From Prorocentrum cordatum (Eukaryota > Sar > Dinophyceae > Prorocentrales > Prorocentraceae): 20,000 nt of DNA. Of this stretch, positions 7,941-15,464 are shown piece by piece (the first letter of the stretch is position 1; each line of letters opens with the position of its first letter). Both the position numbers and the translations under genes were made by a program. The stretch spans positions 4,951-24,950 of the forward strand of contig CAUYUJ010003912.1 of the NCBI GenBank assembly GCA_963575745.1, given 5' to 3'. The notes below the pieces were generated by a model. The model made no database searches, was not told where the DNA came from, and saw only the letters and a program-made list of their open reading frames with translations.

Positions 7941-7943
7941 TGT

Positions 7944-8294
7944 AGCTGCGCTCACGCTCGTGGGCCCCCGAGTGCTGCATCCTCAATGCTTTCGCGAGCG
8001 CCTCCTTGTCGAACCTGTTGCCGGCACTGCCGATGATGCTGGCGTGGCTGGCCTGTCGAGCCCTGGGAACTTCAGCAACAGGTAGGCCTGCAGGTCGTCG
8101 GAGATGCCGGTCTCCTGCGAAGCCTTCTCGAGGTCGTCGAACGGCCTCGTCCGACGTGTGATGTACTCCTGCATGCTCTTCCCCGGGCCTCGCCATACGC
8201 CCTTGTCTCACAAGGCGCCGTCGAACAGCTCCGCCGCCCGTACGGGCCTCTCCTTCAGGACTGCTTCGCCCAGCAGCTTCTCGTGCCTCAGCGA
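7944..8294 (-). pseudogene. Gag central block
   Basis: The first part (8294 down to about 8060) reads HEKLLGEAVLKERPVRAAEL, a TGA at 8208-8210, then PGKSMQEYITRRTRPFDDLE and SDDLQAYLLLKFPGLDR. After a frameshift near 8060 another frame gives HASIIGSAGNRFDKEALAK and ALRMQHSGAHERE. This helical pattern, with a MxxYxxRRxxxFDDL motif and a D-LxAYLLLKF motif, matches the Gag capsid-like core of dinoflagellate copia elements as I know it. The role is assembly of the virus-like particle. It is broken by one stop, one frameshift and the flanking triplet tract. Confidence 0.8.
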
Positions 8295-8328
8295 CCTCCT
8301 CCTCCTCCTCCTCCTCCTCCTCCTCCTC
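8295..8328. repeat. Pure CCT tract inside gag
   Basis: About eleven uninterrupted CCT units. On the minus strand they encode poly-Glu and separate the gag N-terminal block from the central block, which are in different frames. This is the second triplet expansion inside the element, the other being at 5508-5605. Confidence 0.93.
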
Positions 8329-8335
8329 GACGCAT

Positions 8336-8542
8336 CTATGCACCGAGGCGTCGGTGCATCGAGTCGTACGCCGTGCCCGAGAGGCCATTCCTGAGGTTGA
8401 CGGGAGTCGCGATCTGCTTCTCGTCACCAGTGCGACCGTAGAACGCGTCTTTGGCCCGCTCCTGACACTCCTCGGACAGCTCAGGATCGCCGTCGTGGAG
8501 AGGAATGTCCCTCTCGGAGGCGAGTCTTGACGCTCTTGCCAT
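8336..8542 (-). pseudogene. Gag N-terminal block
   Basis: I place the start at the ATG 8540-8542, whose product begins MARASRLASERDIPLHDGDP. It continues with AKDAFYGRTGDEKQIATPV and NLRNGLSGTAYDSM; the LxxGLSGTAY stretch is typical of the first Gag helices in this group (family knowledge). The frame ends at a TAG at 8336-8338, just before the CCT tract. An open frame continues upstream to 8764, but that part is GC-rich without Gag character and I treat it as leader. The true start codon is not certain. Confidence 0.68.
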
Positions 8543-8827
8543 GGGGCTTGTCGGAGTTGCAGTGGTCCTGCTCCTGTGAGCAGCCGCTAGCGAGCTCGCC
8601 GGAGCCGAAGCTGCACACGCGGCCGCCGTGCCGCGCTGCCGTAGGTCGCCGAGCTCCGCCCGGGCGGCCCGGCCTGAGCGGGTCCGCCACGACCCGCGCC
8701 GTGGCGCCGAGCCGGCTCCCCGCAGGCCTGGCCAGCAGCCCCCGCCACGGGGCGCGGCTCGCAATCCCCCGCGCGGGCGCGCGGAGGCGGGAGCAGACCG
8801 CGGCGAACTGGTCCGCTCCGCTCACCA
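8543..8827 (-). other. Retrotransposon leader with candidate primer-binding site
   Basis: Non-coding-looking GC-rich DNA between the 5' LTR and the gag start. On the minus strand, directly beyond the LTR end, the sequence is TGGTGAGCGGAGC (8815-8827). Primer-binding sites start with TGG, the complement of tRNA CCA ends, and in copia elements usually match initiator tRNA-Met (TGGTAxCAGAGC-like). The match is only partial, so the priming tRNA is unresolved. Confidence 0.45.
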
Positions 8828-8970
8828 TCGACCGGCGGGCTGCCGCCCGCTCGCATAGGGAAGTCTTTTGCCCGTGTGCTCAAGAGCTCTTCGAGTCGAA
8901 ACGTCAGCGGCGAGACAGATGACGGCAGCAGCAGTAACGAAACGTGGTGACGGTGTCGACTATTTCAACA
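8828..8970 (-). repeat. 5' LTR candidate
   Basis: Direct-repeat partner of 181-331 (about 90% over the core). On the minus strand it starts TGTTGAAATAG directly at the edge of the GGA tract (8971 onward) and ends ...GTCGA next to the candidate primer-binding site. The canonical CA terminus is not clear in either copy. The shared block includes GCTCTTCGAGTCGAAACGTC-like and ACGAAACGTGGTGAC-like words. No open reading frame is claimed, although one + frame is open in both copies. Confidence 0.72.
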
Positions 8971-9118
8971 GGAGGAGGAGGAGGAGGAGGAGGAGGAGGA
9001 GGAGGAGGAGGGAGGAGGAGGAGGAGGAGGAGGAGAGGAGGAGGAGGGGAGGAGGAGGAGGAGGAGGAGGAGCGGGAGGAGGAGGAGGAGGAGGGAGGAG
9101 GAGCGGGAGGAGGAGGGC
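8971..9118 (+). repeat. GGA microsatellite, right flank of the retrotransposon
   Basis: Purine-only (GGA)n with GGGAGGA and GCGGGA interruptions. Same strand and motif as the tract at 1-178, so probably the other half of the insertion site. Confidence 0.93.
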
Positions 9119-9265
9119 CCCCCCCCCCCCGCTGGCCGGGCCGCGGCTTGCGGCCGCCGCGGCCCGAGAGGTGCTGGTGCGCCGCGCTGCACGGCGGCGC
9201 TTCGAGCGCTGGCCGCGCCTCGACGAGAGAGACACGCACCAGGCGGGCGCGCGCGGGCGGGGCAC
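9119..9265. other. GC-rich non-repetitive island
   Basis: About 145 bp of complex sequence between GGA and GGGA tracts, opening with a run of C. It contains the inverted words GGCCGCGG and CCGCGGCC within 30 bp. Both strands have open frames, and the minus frame reads RARLVRVSLVEARPALEAPP. I cannot say whether it is an exon remnant. Confidence 0.35.
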
Positions 9266-9429
9266 AGGAGGAGGAGGAGAGAGCGATTTTGGGAGGGAGG
9301 GAGGGAGGAGGAGAGAGGAGGGAGGGGGGGAGGGAGTGGGGGGAGGGAGGGAGGTAGGGAGGGAGTGAGGGAGGGAGGGGCGGGCGGGCGGGCGGGCGGG
9401 AGGGAGGGTGGGCGGGAGGGAAGAGGAGC
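9266..9429 (+). repeat. GGGA/GGGC tetranucleotide tract
   Basis: Starts as GGA, then becomes (GGGA)n with GGGT and GGAG variants, including five GGGC units at about 9377-9399. It is purine-rich with many G-runs and hence quadruplex potential. Confidence 0.9.
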
Positions 9430-9500
9430 AGGGATGAGCAGCGAGGGATGAGGGATGAGGGATGAGGGACGAGGGATGATGGATAAGGCATGATGAGGGA
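9430..9500 (+). repeat. GGGATGA heptamer array
   Basis: About nine copies of GGGATGA with point variants (GGGACGA, GGGATGATGGATAA), placed exactly between the GGGA tract and the GATGAT tract. It combines both motifs. Confidence 0.85.
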
Positions 9501-9504
9501 TCAA

Positions 9505-10227
9505 GGACGAGGGATAATGATGATGCTGATGCTACCGATGCTGCTGCTGCTTCTCGTGGCTGTGGTGATGGTGGTGGTGATGGTGATGATGATGATTCTG
9601 ATGCTGATGCTGATGATACTGGTAGTACGTATGATGATGATGCTGATGCTGCTGCTGCCGATGATGTTGATGATGCTGCTGCTGATGAGGCTGATGCTGA
9701 TTACGATGCTAATGGTAATGATGTTGATGCTGATGATGCTGATGCTGATGCTGGTGTTGCTGCTGCTGATCATATTTTGTTATGATGATGCTGCTGCCGA
9801 TGCTGATGATGATACTGACGATGCTGATGACGATTATGATGCTGCTGATTGTGACGATTATGATGATGATGCTGATGATGATGCTGCTGCTGCTGATGAT
9901 GATGAGTATGATGATGCTGATTATGGTGATGCTTGATGGTGGTGGTGGTGACGATGATGGTGACTGTTGACGATGATAATGCTGATGATGCTGCTACTGA
10001 CGATGTTGCTGCTGATGATGCTGATGATGGATTATGCTGATTAAGATGGTGGTGATGATGATAATGATGATGCCGCTGCTGGTTTTTAAGATGCTGATGT
10101 TGATGCTGATGCTGATGTTGCTGCCGATGATGAGACTGTTGATGTTGTTGATGATGGTGATGCTAATGATGATGGCGATGATGCTGACGACGACGATGCT
10201 GATGATGCTCCTCCTGCTGCTGCTGCT
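9505..10227 (+). repeat. GATGCT/GATGAT triplet array
   Basis: About 720 bp of degenerate (GATGCT), (GATGAT) and (GCTGCT) with GGTGGT and GACGAT variants. Open frames through it code only for Met/Leu, Asp/Ala or Ser/Ile polymers, and all three phases stay open in parts, so I treat it as simple repeat and not as a gene. Confidence 0.92.
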
Positions 10228-10285
10228 GCTGATGAGGAGGAGGAGGAGGAGGAGGAGGAGGAGGAGGAGGAGGAGGAGGAGGAGC
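10228..10285 (+). repeat. Pure GGA tract
   Basis: About 17 near-perfect GGA units immediately downstream of the GATGCT array. Reverse-complementary CCT tracts follow within 400 bp on the same strand, so the two could pair. Confidence 0.93.
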
Positions 10286-10547
10286 GATTGAGGGAGGGAT
10301 GGAGGGATGGAGGGGGGTGGGATGTCCGAGGGGGGGGGCAGGGGGGGTGCAGGAGGGATGGAGGGAGGATGTATGACAAGGAGGCTATGACGAGAGGAGC
10401 GAATGAGGGAGGGGCGCTCCTCCCTCCTCCCCTGCCGCCAGCCATCTCGCAGGTGCTCCTCGGGGACTGCCCGCAGCGCTTCTGCACCGGCGGGCCCGAC
10501 GTGGCAGGACGGAGGGCGGGAGGAGGTGGGGGGAGGGGGGGGGCAGG
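10286..10547. other. Mixed G-run sequence with a short complex island
   Basis: Degenerate (GGGA/GGGGGGT) sequence up to about 10425, then about 85 bp of complex DNA (about 10432-10515) before another G-run block. The island reads AISQVLLGDCPQRFCTGGPD on the + strand and could be an exon fragment. I recognise no domain. Confidence 0.35.
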
Positions 10548-11118
10548 GGGATGCTCTCTTTCGTCCCTCCTCCTTCCTCCCTTCCTTCCCTCCTCCCTCC
10601 CTCTTCCCTCTCTCCCTCCATCCATTCTCCTCCTCCCTTTCCTCCTCCTCCTCCCTTTCCTCCTCCTCCTCCCTTTCCTCCTCCTCCCTTTCCTCCTCCT
10701 CCTCCTCCTCCTCCTCCTCCTCCTCCCTTTTCTCCTCCCTTTCCTCCTCCTCCTCCTCCTCCTCTTCACGCGCGCTTCCCTCCAGATAGATACGTTCGGA
10801 GCGATGTGCCTCCTCTTCCTTCTCCACCTCACTTCTCTCTCCTTATCCCACCTCATCCTCTTCCTCCCTCCTCTTCCTCTTCCTCTCTCCCTCTCTCTGC
10901 AATTTCTCCCTCTGAGCCTCCTCATCCTCTCTCCTCCTCCTCCGCCTCATCCTCCTCCTCCTCCTCCTCCTCCTCCTCCTCCTCCTCCTCCTCTCCTCCC
11001 CCCCCTCCTCCTCCTTCTCCTCCTCCTTCCTCCTCCTCCTCCTCCTCCCTCCCCCCTCCTCCTCCTTCTTCTCCTTCTCCTCCTCCTCCTCCACCTCCTC
11101 CTCCTCCTCCTCCCTCTG
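10548..11118. repeat. CCT-rich pyrimidine tracts with one short break
   Basis: (CCT)n, (CCCTTTCCT)n and TTCCTC variants on the + strand, broken by about 40 bp of complex sequence at 10768-10808. This is the opposite strand sense to the GGA tract at 10228-10285. Long poly-Leu, poly-Pro and poly-Ser frames run through it and are not genes. Confidence 0.92.
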
Positions 11119-11448
11119 GCCGGGTTGGCTGTGGGTGGAAGCCGCTTCCGCTCGCAAAGCCGTGTTGGAGGAGGCGTGGCTTCCCCTTTGATCTCGATCA
11201 GTTCAGGGCTTTTCGGCTTCGTCTGCATGGCCTGATCTTACCTGCCTCTGCTGCATGCCCTGGTCTCGACTGACCTTCCTTCTCGTCCTCCTCCTCCTCC
11301 CCCCTCTTGCTCCTCTCCTCCTCCTCCTCCTCCTTCATCCCTCTTCCTTGCAAGTGACGCCTCCCTGTCGCACCCCCAGACGTGTCGTTAGGGCGGGTCA
11401 GGTGTTCCGCCTGATTTTTCACCTTCCATGATCCTGAAGCCTGACATT
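11119..11448. other. Complex spacer with one CCT tract
   Basis: About 160 bp of non-repetitive DNA, a CCT/CCCC tract at about 11281-11336, then about 110 bp more of complex sequence. No coding signal or RNA gene seen. Confidence 0.5.
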
Positions 11449-11710
11449 TGCAAGAGTTTGCCGGGTGGATGGCGGGCCTTTCGCAACACGCGATTCTCGC
11501 CTTTGCGCCGCGCACATGCACATGGGGTTTACAGGTCTGCAACAGTTTCGCGGATGGAGGGCGGTTCGTTTCCAAAATGTGGTTCTTGCGCGCATTCGTT
11601 TTCAAATTTTGCAGCAGGTTCACGGATGAAGGACGATTAGTTTTCACATTTTGGCTCTCGCTTTATCGCCGCACTCATTCGTTCGAAAGTTCGCAACAGC
11701 TTCAAGGATT
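11449..11710. repeat. Degenerate tandem repeat, about four units of 73-88 bp
   Basis: Units start at about 11449, 11537, 11609 and 11690 with a TTGCAACAG-TTC-CGGATG consensus, followed by a GGTTCGTTTTCAAATTTTG-like half. Minus-strand translation shows related words (NRPSSVNLLQN, NRPPSAKLLQT), but the units are not frame-constant in length, so this looks like non-coding satellite decay. Confidence 0.7.
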
Positions 11711-12032
11711 CCCATGGGCGAAGTCCCAGGAATGGTGGCCTGGCAAGACCTCGGATTGTCACAAGGCAGCAGTCATGCTGATTCGCGGTGCTGCAGTCCC
11801 AGAAAGGGGTGTCCTGTCACAGTTTCGGAATGTCGGGGCGCAACTGTCATGTCGAGACTCGACGCTGAGGTCCCCGGTATAGTGTTTTGGCACGACGAAT
11901 GGTTCTCAGACGCCTGTTCTCCAATGGGTCATGTCCCGCAATGCAGACAACGTGTTGTAGGGCCCCAATGAAGAGGGAATCTGGAGGGAGGGCTTATGGC
12001 AACATCACTGCTACGTCTTGGGTTTACTCTGG
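11711..12032. other. Non-repetitive spacer
   Basis: No gene seen. Two stretches, GGAATGGTGGCCTGGCAAGAC (about 11730) and GGTATAGTGTTTTGGCACGAC (about 11876), are weakly alike, possibly a decayed repeat of about 146 bp. Confidence 0.4.
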
Positions 12033-12118
12033 TCCTCCTCCTCCTCCTCCTCCGCCTCCTCCTCCTCCTCCTCCTCCTCCTCCTCCTCCTCCTCCTCCCC
12101 CTCCTCCTCCCCCTTCTG
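12033..12118. repeat. CCT microsatellite
   Basis: Near-pure (CCT)n with single CCG and CCC interruptions on the + strand. The 200 bp that follow (12119-12323) are complex and GC-rich without a recognisable gene. Confidence 0.92.
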
Positions 12119-12323
12119 GCCTGCACTCAGCTCGAGCCAGCGACGCCCTGGGTACGTGTTGTAAAGCTCTGCCGCCCGCCCGCGTTCCAGCGCGAGTCGG
12201 CGCCTCGGCGCCTGGGCGGGCCCCCGTGCGTCTCCTCCTCTTCCGCCGCGGCCCTTCTGGGCCAGTGCGAGGCACGGTGGTTTAGCTGATTCCCACCTCC
12301 AGTTGCTATTCGCTTCTCGCCGA

Positions 12324-12464
12324 GCGCGTTCCACTATTCGCAAAGTGCCTACTCGCAAACTTCCCCGAAAGCACATTTCTGCTTTGATGTGTATATTATC
12401 GTAGATCCCCTGTGGCGGATCCAGGCCATTAGCGGGTAGTTACTTTGCGAGTAGCGGAACGCGC
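12324..12464. mobile_element. Fold-back element with 23-bp terminal inverted repeats
   Basis: GCGCGTTCCACTATTCGCAAAGT at 12324-12346 is matched in inverse at 12442-12464 (21 of 23). The 141-bp unit has no coding capacity. A diverged second copy lies at about 13463-13593, sharing the left end, the ACTCGCAAAC word and a GGCGGATCCA word in the same order. Two dispersed copies with terminal inverted repeats suggest a MITE-like family. No target duplication is evident. Confidence 0.68.
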
Positions 12465-12580
12465 TTGTCCAGCTTCGCTCATTCCGCCGGCCCGTACTGT
12501 GCCATCGCTGGCGCTTGCGAGCGCGGTCGTGGGCCTCGCGGCGTTGCTGGTCGGCGCTGTTGCGGTTGTGGGTGAGAGTC

Positions 12581-13420
12581 CTCATGGATGCTTCTTGGTC
12601 CTGGTGTCTCTTCGGAGGGTTCTCGGGGGCCTCCTGTGTAGCAGTTTTAGTAGCTCTTGGGGGCCTCCTGGGGGCGCCTCGGATGCCTCTTGGGGCTCTC
12701 TTTGCGCCTCTTGGGAGCCTCTTGGGCCCTCTTGGGGGGCTCTTGGGGGCTGCTTGGGGCAGCATGGACGCCTCTTGGGACCGAGGGCTCGAAGGCTTTT
12801 TAGGGGCTTCCGAGGAGTTTTTTTAGAGGCCTCTTGCGGCCTCCGGGGCGCGTCTTGGGAGCCTCGTGGGGCCCATTGGGAGCTCCCCGGAGGGCGGGGG
12901 GGAAGGCTCTGGGGGCGATTTGGAGGCCGAAGGCCTATCGAGAGCTCTTCGGTTTGCCTGGCGGGTGGGGCTCTGGGGGGCGAATGTGAGGCCGAACGCT
13001 CGAAATTTCTGTTGGGGTTCCCCCTCGAGGGGTCTTCCTGAAGATGTCTTGGGGTTCGCCAGCGCCGTCTTGGGAGAAACTTGGGTCGTCTTGGAGTCCC
13101 CTGTGTGACGTTTTGGGTATCTCTTGGAGGCTTAAAGGGCCGTCTTGGAGCGATCATGGGGGCTGATTGGGCCGTCTTAGAGCGTCGGCGGCCGAAAACG
13201 TGAGAACGCTGAAAACCTACAACAACCAAAGGAAATCGTTGAGTTTTGCATCTAGGGGGCTTCTTGGGAGTGGTCTTGGAGGTATCTTCGGGCGTCTTGG
13301 AGGCGGTTGAAGCCGTCTGGAGGCTATCCTGGGCATCTTGGAACGACTTCAGTGACTGGGCCCTCTTAGACCGCCTTGGGGCCCTCAAGGCAGCCCCCAG
13401 GAGATCCGGCATCCGTGACG
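12581..13420. repeat. Degenerate CTTGGG-type minisatellite
   Basis: Repeating words of about 10-14 bp (CTCTTGGGGGC, CTTGGGAGCCT) are dense from about 12640 to 12900, then scattered to about 13400 with TCTTGGAG variants. A minus frame is open for 292 codons (13460 down to 12582) and is very rich in Arg, Pro, Gln and Ser with words such as RGSQEA and PRRPQEA. I read this as repeat bias rather than a gene. The same motif class recurs at 18790-19030. Confidence 0.75.
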
Positions 13421-13462
13421 GAGATCGCCCTGGGGACCGCCCGGGATTTGCATGGGTCACCG

Positions 13463-13593
13463 AACGCGTTCCATTACTCGCAAGCTGCTCACTCGCAAAC
13501 GTCCGAACAACACATGTCTTCCTCTATGCGATGGATCGTACATCCCCAGCGGCGGATCCACCCCTTCTTGTCGGCATTGGAGGCTGGAACGCT
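13463..13593. mobile_element. Diverged copy of the 12324-12464 fold-back element
   Basis: It begins ACGCGTTCCATTACTCGCAAG, has ACTCGCAAAC about 28 bp in and GGCGGATCCACC near 13550, as in the first copy, and ends near GGAACGCT (about 13586-13593), the expected inverse of the left end. The right terminal repeat is eroded to about 9 bp. Confidence 0.55.
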
Positions 13594-13724
13594 TTCCCAC
13601 GTGAAATTCGAGGGCTGGAGCCTCCCCTGGTTGAGGGCCCTTCAAAGTATAAACCAGTCGGGATGAGGGGGGGGGACGGGCCAGGGGCGGGAGTCCTGGC
13701 ACTGCATCCACCCCTCGCTCCCAA

Positions 13725-13985
13725 GCCGGGTCGGTCCGCGCGCTCGTCTGTCGGTCCGTCGGTCCGCCGGTCTGTCGGTCCGTCGGTCCTCCTCGTCTCG
13801 GTCCGTCGGTCGGTCGGCCGCTCCGTCAGTGGTCATCGGCATCGGTCGTCATCTCGGTCGGTCGGTCGGTCGGTGGGTCGTCGTCGGTCGTCGTCGTTTC
13901 GGTCGGTCGGTCGATCGACCGGTCGTTCGGTCTGGGCGTCCGTCGTCGGTCGGTCGTCGTCTCGGTCGTCGGTCCTCGGTCCACA
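13725..13985 (+). repeat. TCGG tetranucleotide array
   Basis: Imperfect (GTCG)n or (TCGG)n with TCCG, TCGT and CTCG variants over about 260 bp. Arg/Ser/Val-rich frames run through on + and Asp/Arg/Thr-rich ones on minus; none is taken as coding. The following 235 bp (13986-14221) hold nothing I recognise. Confidence 0.9.
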
Positions 13986-14221
13986 GCCGGTTTCCGCCCA
14001 CGCCATGGCGCGCTCTGAAAGCGTGCCCACTGGAGCCAGAGCGGCTCCAGACTGCAATGGGGTTGTGAGAACAGGGCGTTGGGCCCAAAAGTCTGCCCGA
14101 TAGGATCCGCTGATTTTCCAATGGAACACGTGACGTCCCCACATCAAACATCCATGGATGTCCTGGGGTCTCAGGGAGGTGTTTCTTGTGGAAGGTTTCT
14201 TGTGGTCGGGCCCTGATTGTG

Positions 14222-14388
14222 CAGTGCCGTTTTTAATACATGCTCCGCGTGCGGATCATATATCAAACATGCAGGGGCTGAGTATTCAAAACAACGATGA
14301 GTCCATGCATCAATTTACTCACAAACTAATCAGTTGTACACATATAAATACACTTGTTTTAACCTCCTGTGTATTAAAAACTGCCCTG
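14222..14388. mobile_element. AT-rich inverted-repeat element
   Basis: CAGTGCCGTTTTTAATACA (14222-14240) is matched in inverse by TGTATTAAAAACTGCCCTG (14370-14388), 17 of 19. The 167-bp unit is strikingly AT-rich against its GC-rich surroundings and has no coding frame of note. TG on both sides could be a minimal target duplication but is not informative. It ends about 20 bp before an exon-like stretch, so it may sit in an intron or upstream region. Confidence 0.6.
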
Positions 14389-14410
14389 TGCCAACAACAG
14401 TCCACTGACT

Positions 14411-14563
14411 GGTAAGAGGAGGAGGGGGAGGTCCTCGGCGCCGTCCTTGGCGTCCTCGGCGGCAGGAGACCCGGGCGACAACGTCTTCGTCGTCAGCCTG
14501 CCGCGGCGGCCGTCGAAGCTGCGGCACGCGCTGCACGAGCTGCCGCGGCCCCGGCTGTCCGGC
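14411..14563 (+). CDS. Exon-like coding segment, unknown product
   Basis: One + frame reads SSAAGDPGDNVFVVSLPRRP, then SKLRHALHELPRPRLSGT. Nearly every codon ends in G or C over more than 30 codons and the peptide is not repeat-like, which is unlike the surrounding simple sequence. VFVVSLPRRPxxL loosely recalls the N-terminal strand of GT25-type glycosyltransferases (INLxRRPxR), but the match is short and I do not assign a function. The frame loses coding character at the TTTTTTGTTTG that follows, which could be an intron start. The upstream limit is set where GAGGAGG sequence begins. No neighbouring exon could be linked confidently. Confidence 0.35.
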
Positions 14564-15464
14564 ACCTTTTTTGTTTGTGGATCTGCAGGGCTCGGGAGGG
14601 AAAGAAACACACAGACACAATTCATCGTCGAGTCCCAGGAAAATATGGGAAAATCTGGGAATTGGGCGGGGAGACAAAAACCCACAAAATACGGGAGAAT
14701 ATGGGGAATCCTTTTATTTGTGTGTACTTACTTGTGTGTCCCAGGGCCCCTTCGAGGGCGAGAGCGAGTCTCTTCCGCTGAAAGCTACGCGGGACGCGCA
14801 CGGCTTTCATTGGCAGAGAGAGGGCGGAGAGGCTGTCCGGCACACGTCGGCGTCGTTCGGGAGGACGCGGGCGACGGGGTGAGGAGGCCGAGGACGGGAG
14901 GACTGGCGACGTCGTCGATGACGGGAGGAGGGTGATGATGTTGAATCTGCTGCTGCGCAGGACGAGAGCGACGACGACAACAGCGGCGAGGACGGGATAC
15001 GGTGGGGGCGCGCATCAAGAAGCTAGGTGCCTGTCGTCGGCGTGCCCTGGGTGTGTTCGCTCTGCGCGCTGCGCGGTGGCTGCTCGCGGCCTTCGAAGAA
15101 GGTGGTGCGTTCTGGGTACTCCGGATTCCCCCCCATTTGCATCTCGCGCCTGCGGGTTTCAGGGCTGGGTTTCTCTCGAGGGTTTCTTGCGGCCGCGCCC
15201 GCACTGTAATGATGACGTTGTCGATGACGGGATGATGGCGATGATGCTGATTCTGATGTTGCTGTTGGCGTCCGACGACAACAACGACGACAAGAGGGCC
15301 GGGCGGCTCGCGCCCGACGGCGCTACCTGGGCTTGCAGGACGCAGTGTGCGGTCGAGTTTTGTTCTTCTGGTGGTGATGTTTAGTCGACCTGGTTGATAG
15401 TGATCGCACGGGGTCTTCGTGTGTCGCCTATACGAGTAAGGTTCTTACCCATACACGCGAAGGT
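14564..15464. other. Complex spacer, possible exon fragments
   Basis: About 900 bp without long simple repeats. A stretch at about 14640-14720 repeats AATATGGGRAA-like words. At about 15002-15120 a + frame reads RRRALGVFALRAARWLLAAF and EEGGAFWVLR, with some coding flavour but no known motif. I do not call a gene. Confidence 0.3.

Larger units (their letters stand above)
181..8970 (-). mobile_element. Decayed Ty1/copia-type LTR retrotransposon with an extra methyltransferase-like domain
   Basis: An element of about 8.8 kb on the minus strand with terminal direct repeats and, in transcription order, gag, zinc knuckle, protease, methyltransferase-like domain, integrase, reverse transcriptase and RNase H. 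Integrase before reverse transcriptase is the copia order (family knowledge). The coding path hops between all three minus frames. Visible lesions include in-frame stops at 8208-8210, 5396-5398 and 4139-4141, a stop near 2075, frameshifts near 8060, 3470-3490, 1500, 1300, 1225 and 1023-1029, and altered active-site residues in protease and reverse transcriptase. It carries three nested inverted-repeat insertions and two microsatellite expansions. It cannot be autonomous as it stands. The resemblance to dinoflagellate copia polyproteins is from memory of the family, not from a search. Confidence 0.88.

Noticed and set aside
8868-8955. A + frame that stays open in both terminal repeats (PVCSRALRVETSA-like peptide)
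   Set aside because: Shared openness is expected from about 90% DNA identity over a short repeat; there is no independent coding evidence.
8904-9504. Long Pro/Leu/Ser-rich and Gly/Arg-rich open frames through the GGA and GGGA tracts
   Set aside because: Triplet repeats stay open in every phase and give homopolymer peptides; no complex domain is included.
9490-10291. Met/Leu-rich open frames in the GATGCT array that look like membrane proteins
   Set aside because: They are direct translations of the degenerate GATGCT/GATGAT repeat, and alternative phases are equally open.
10086-11273. Several frames of more than 200 codons on both strands in the CCT-rich region
   Set aside because: Repeat-encoded poly-Leu, poly-Pro, poly-Ser and poly-Arg; the open state reflects composition, not selection.
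11647-11657. CATTTTGGCTC, an 11-base match to the 3' part of the dinoflagellate spliced leader
   Set aside because: It lies inside a decayed tandem repeat, the leader's 5' half is absent and no retrogene follows; most likely chance.
13246-14103. Arg/Ser/Val-rich open frame of 285 codons over the TCGG array
   Set aside because: Most of it is the translated tetranucleotide repeat, with the upstream part in the minisatellite and fold-back element.
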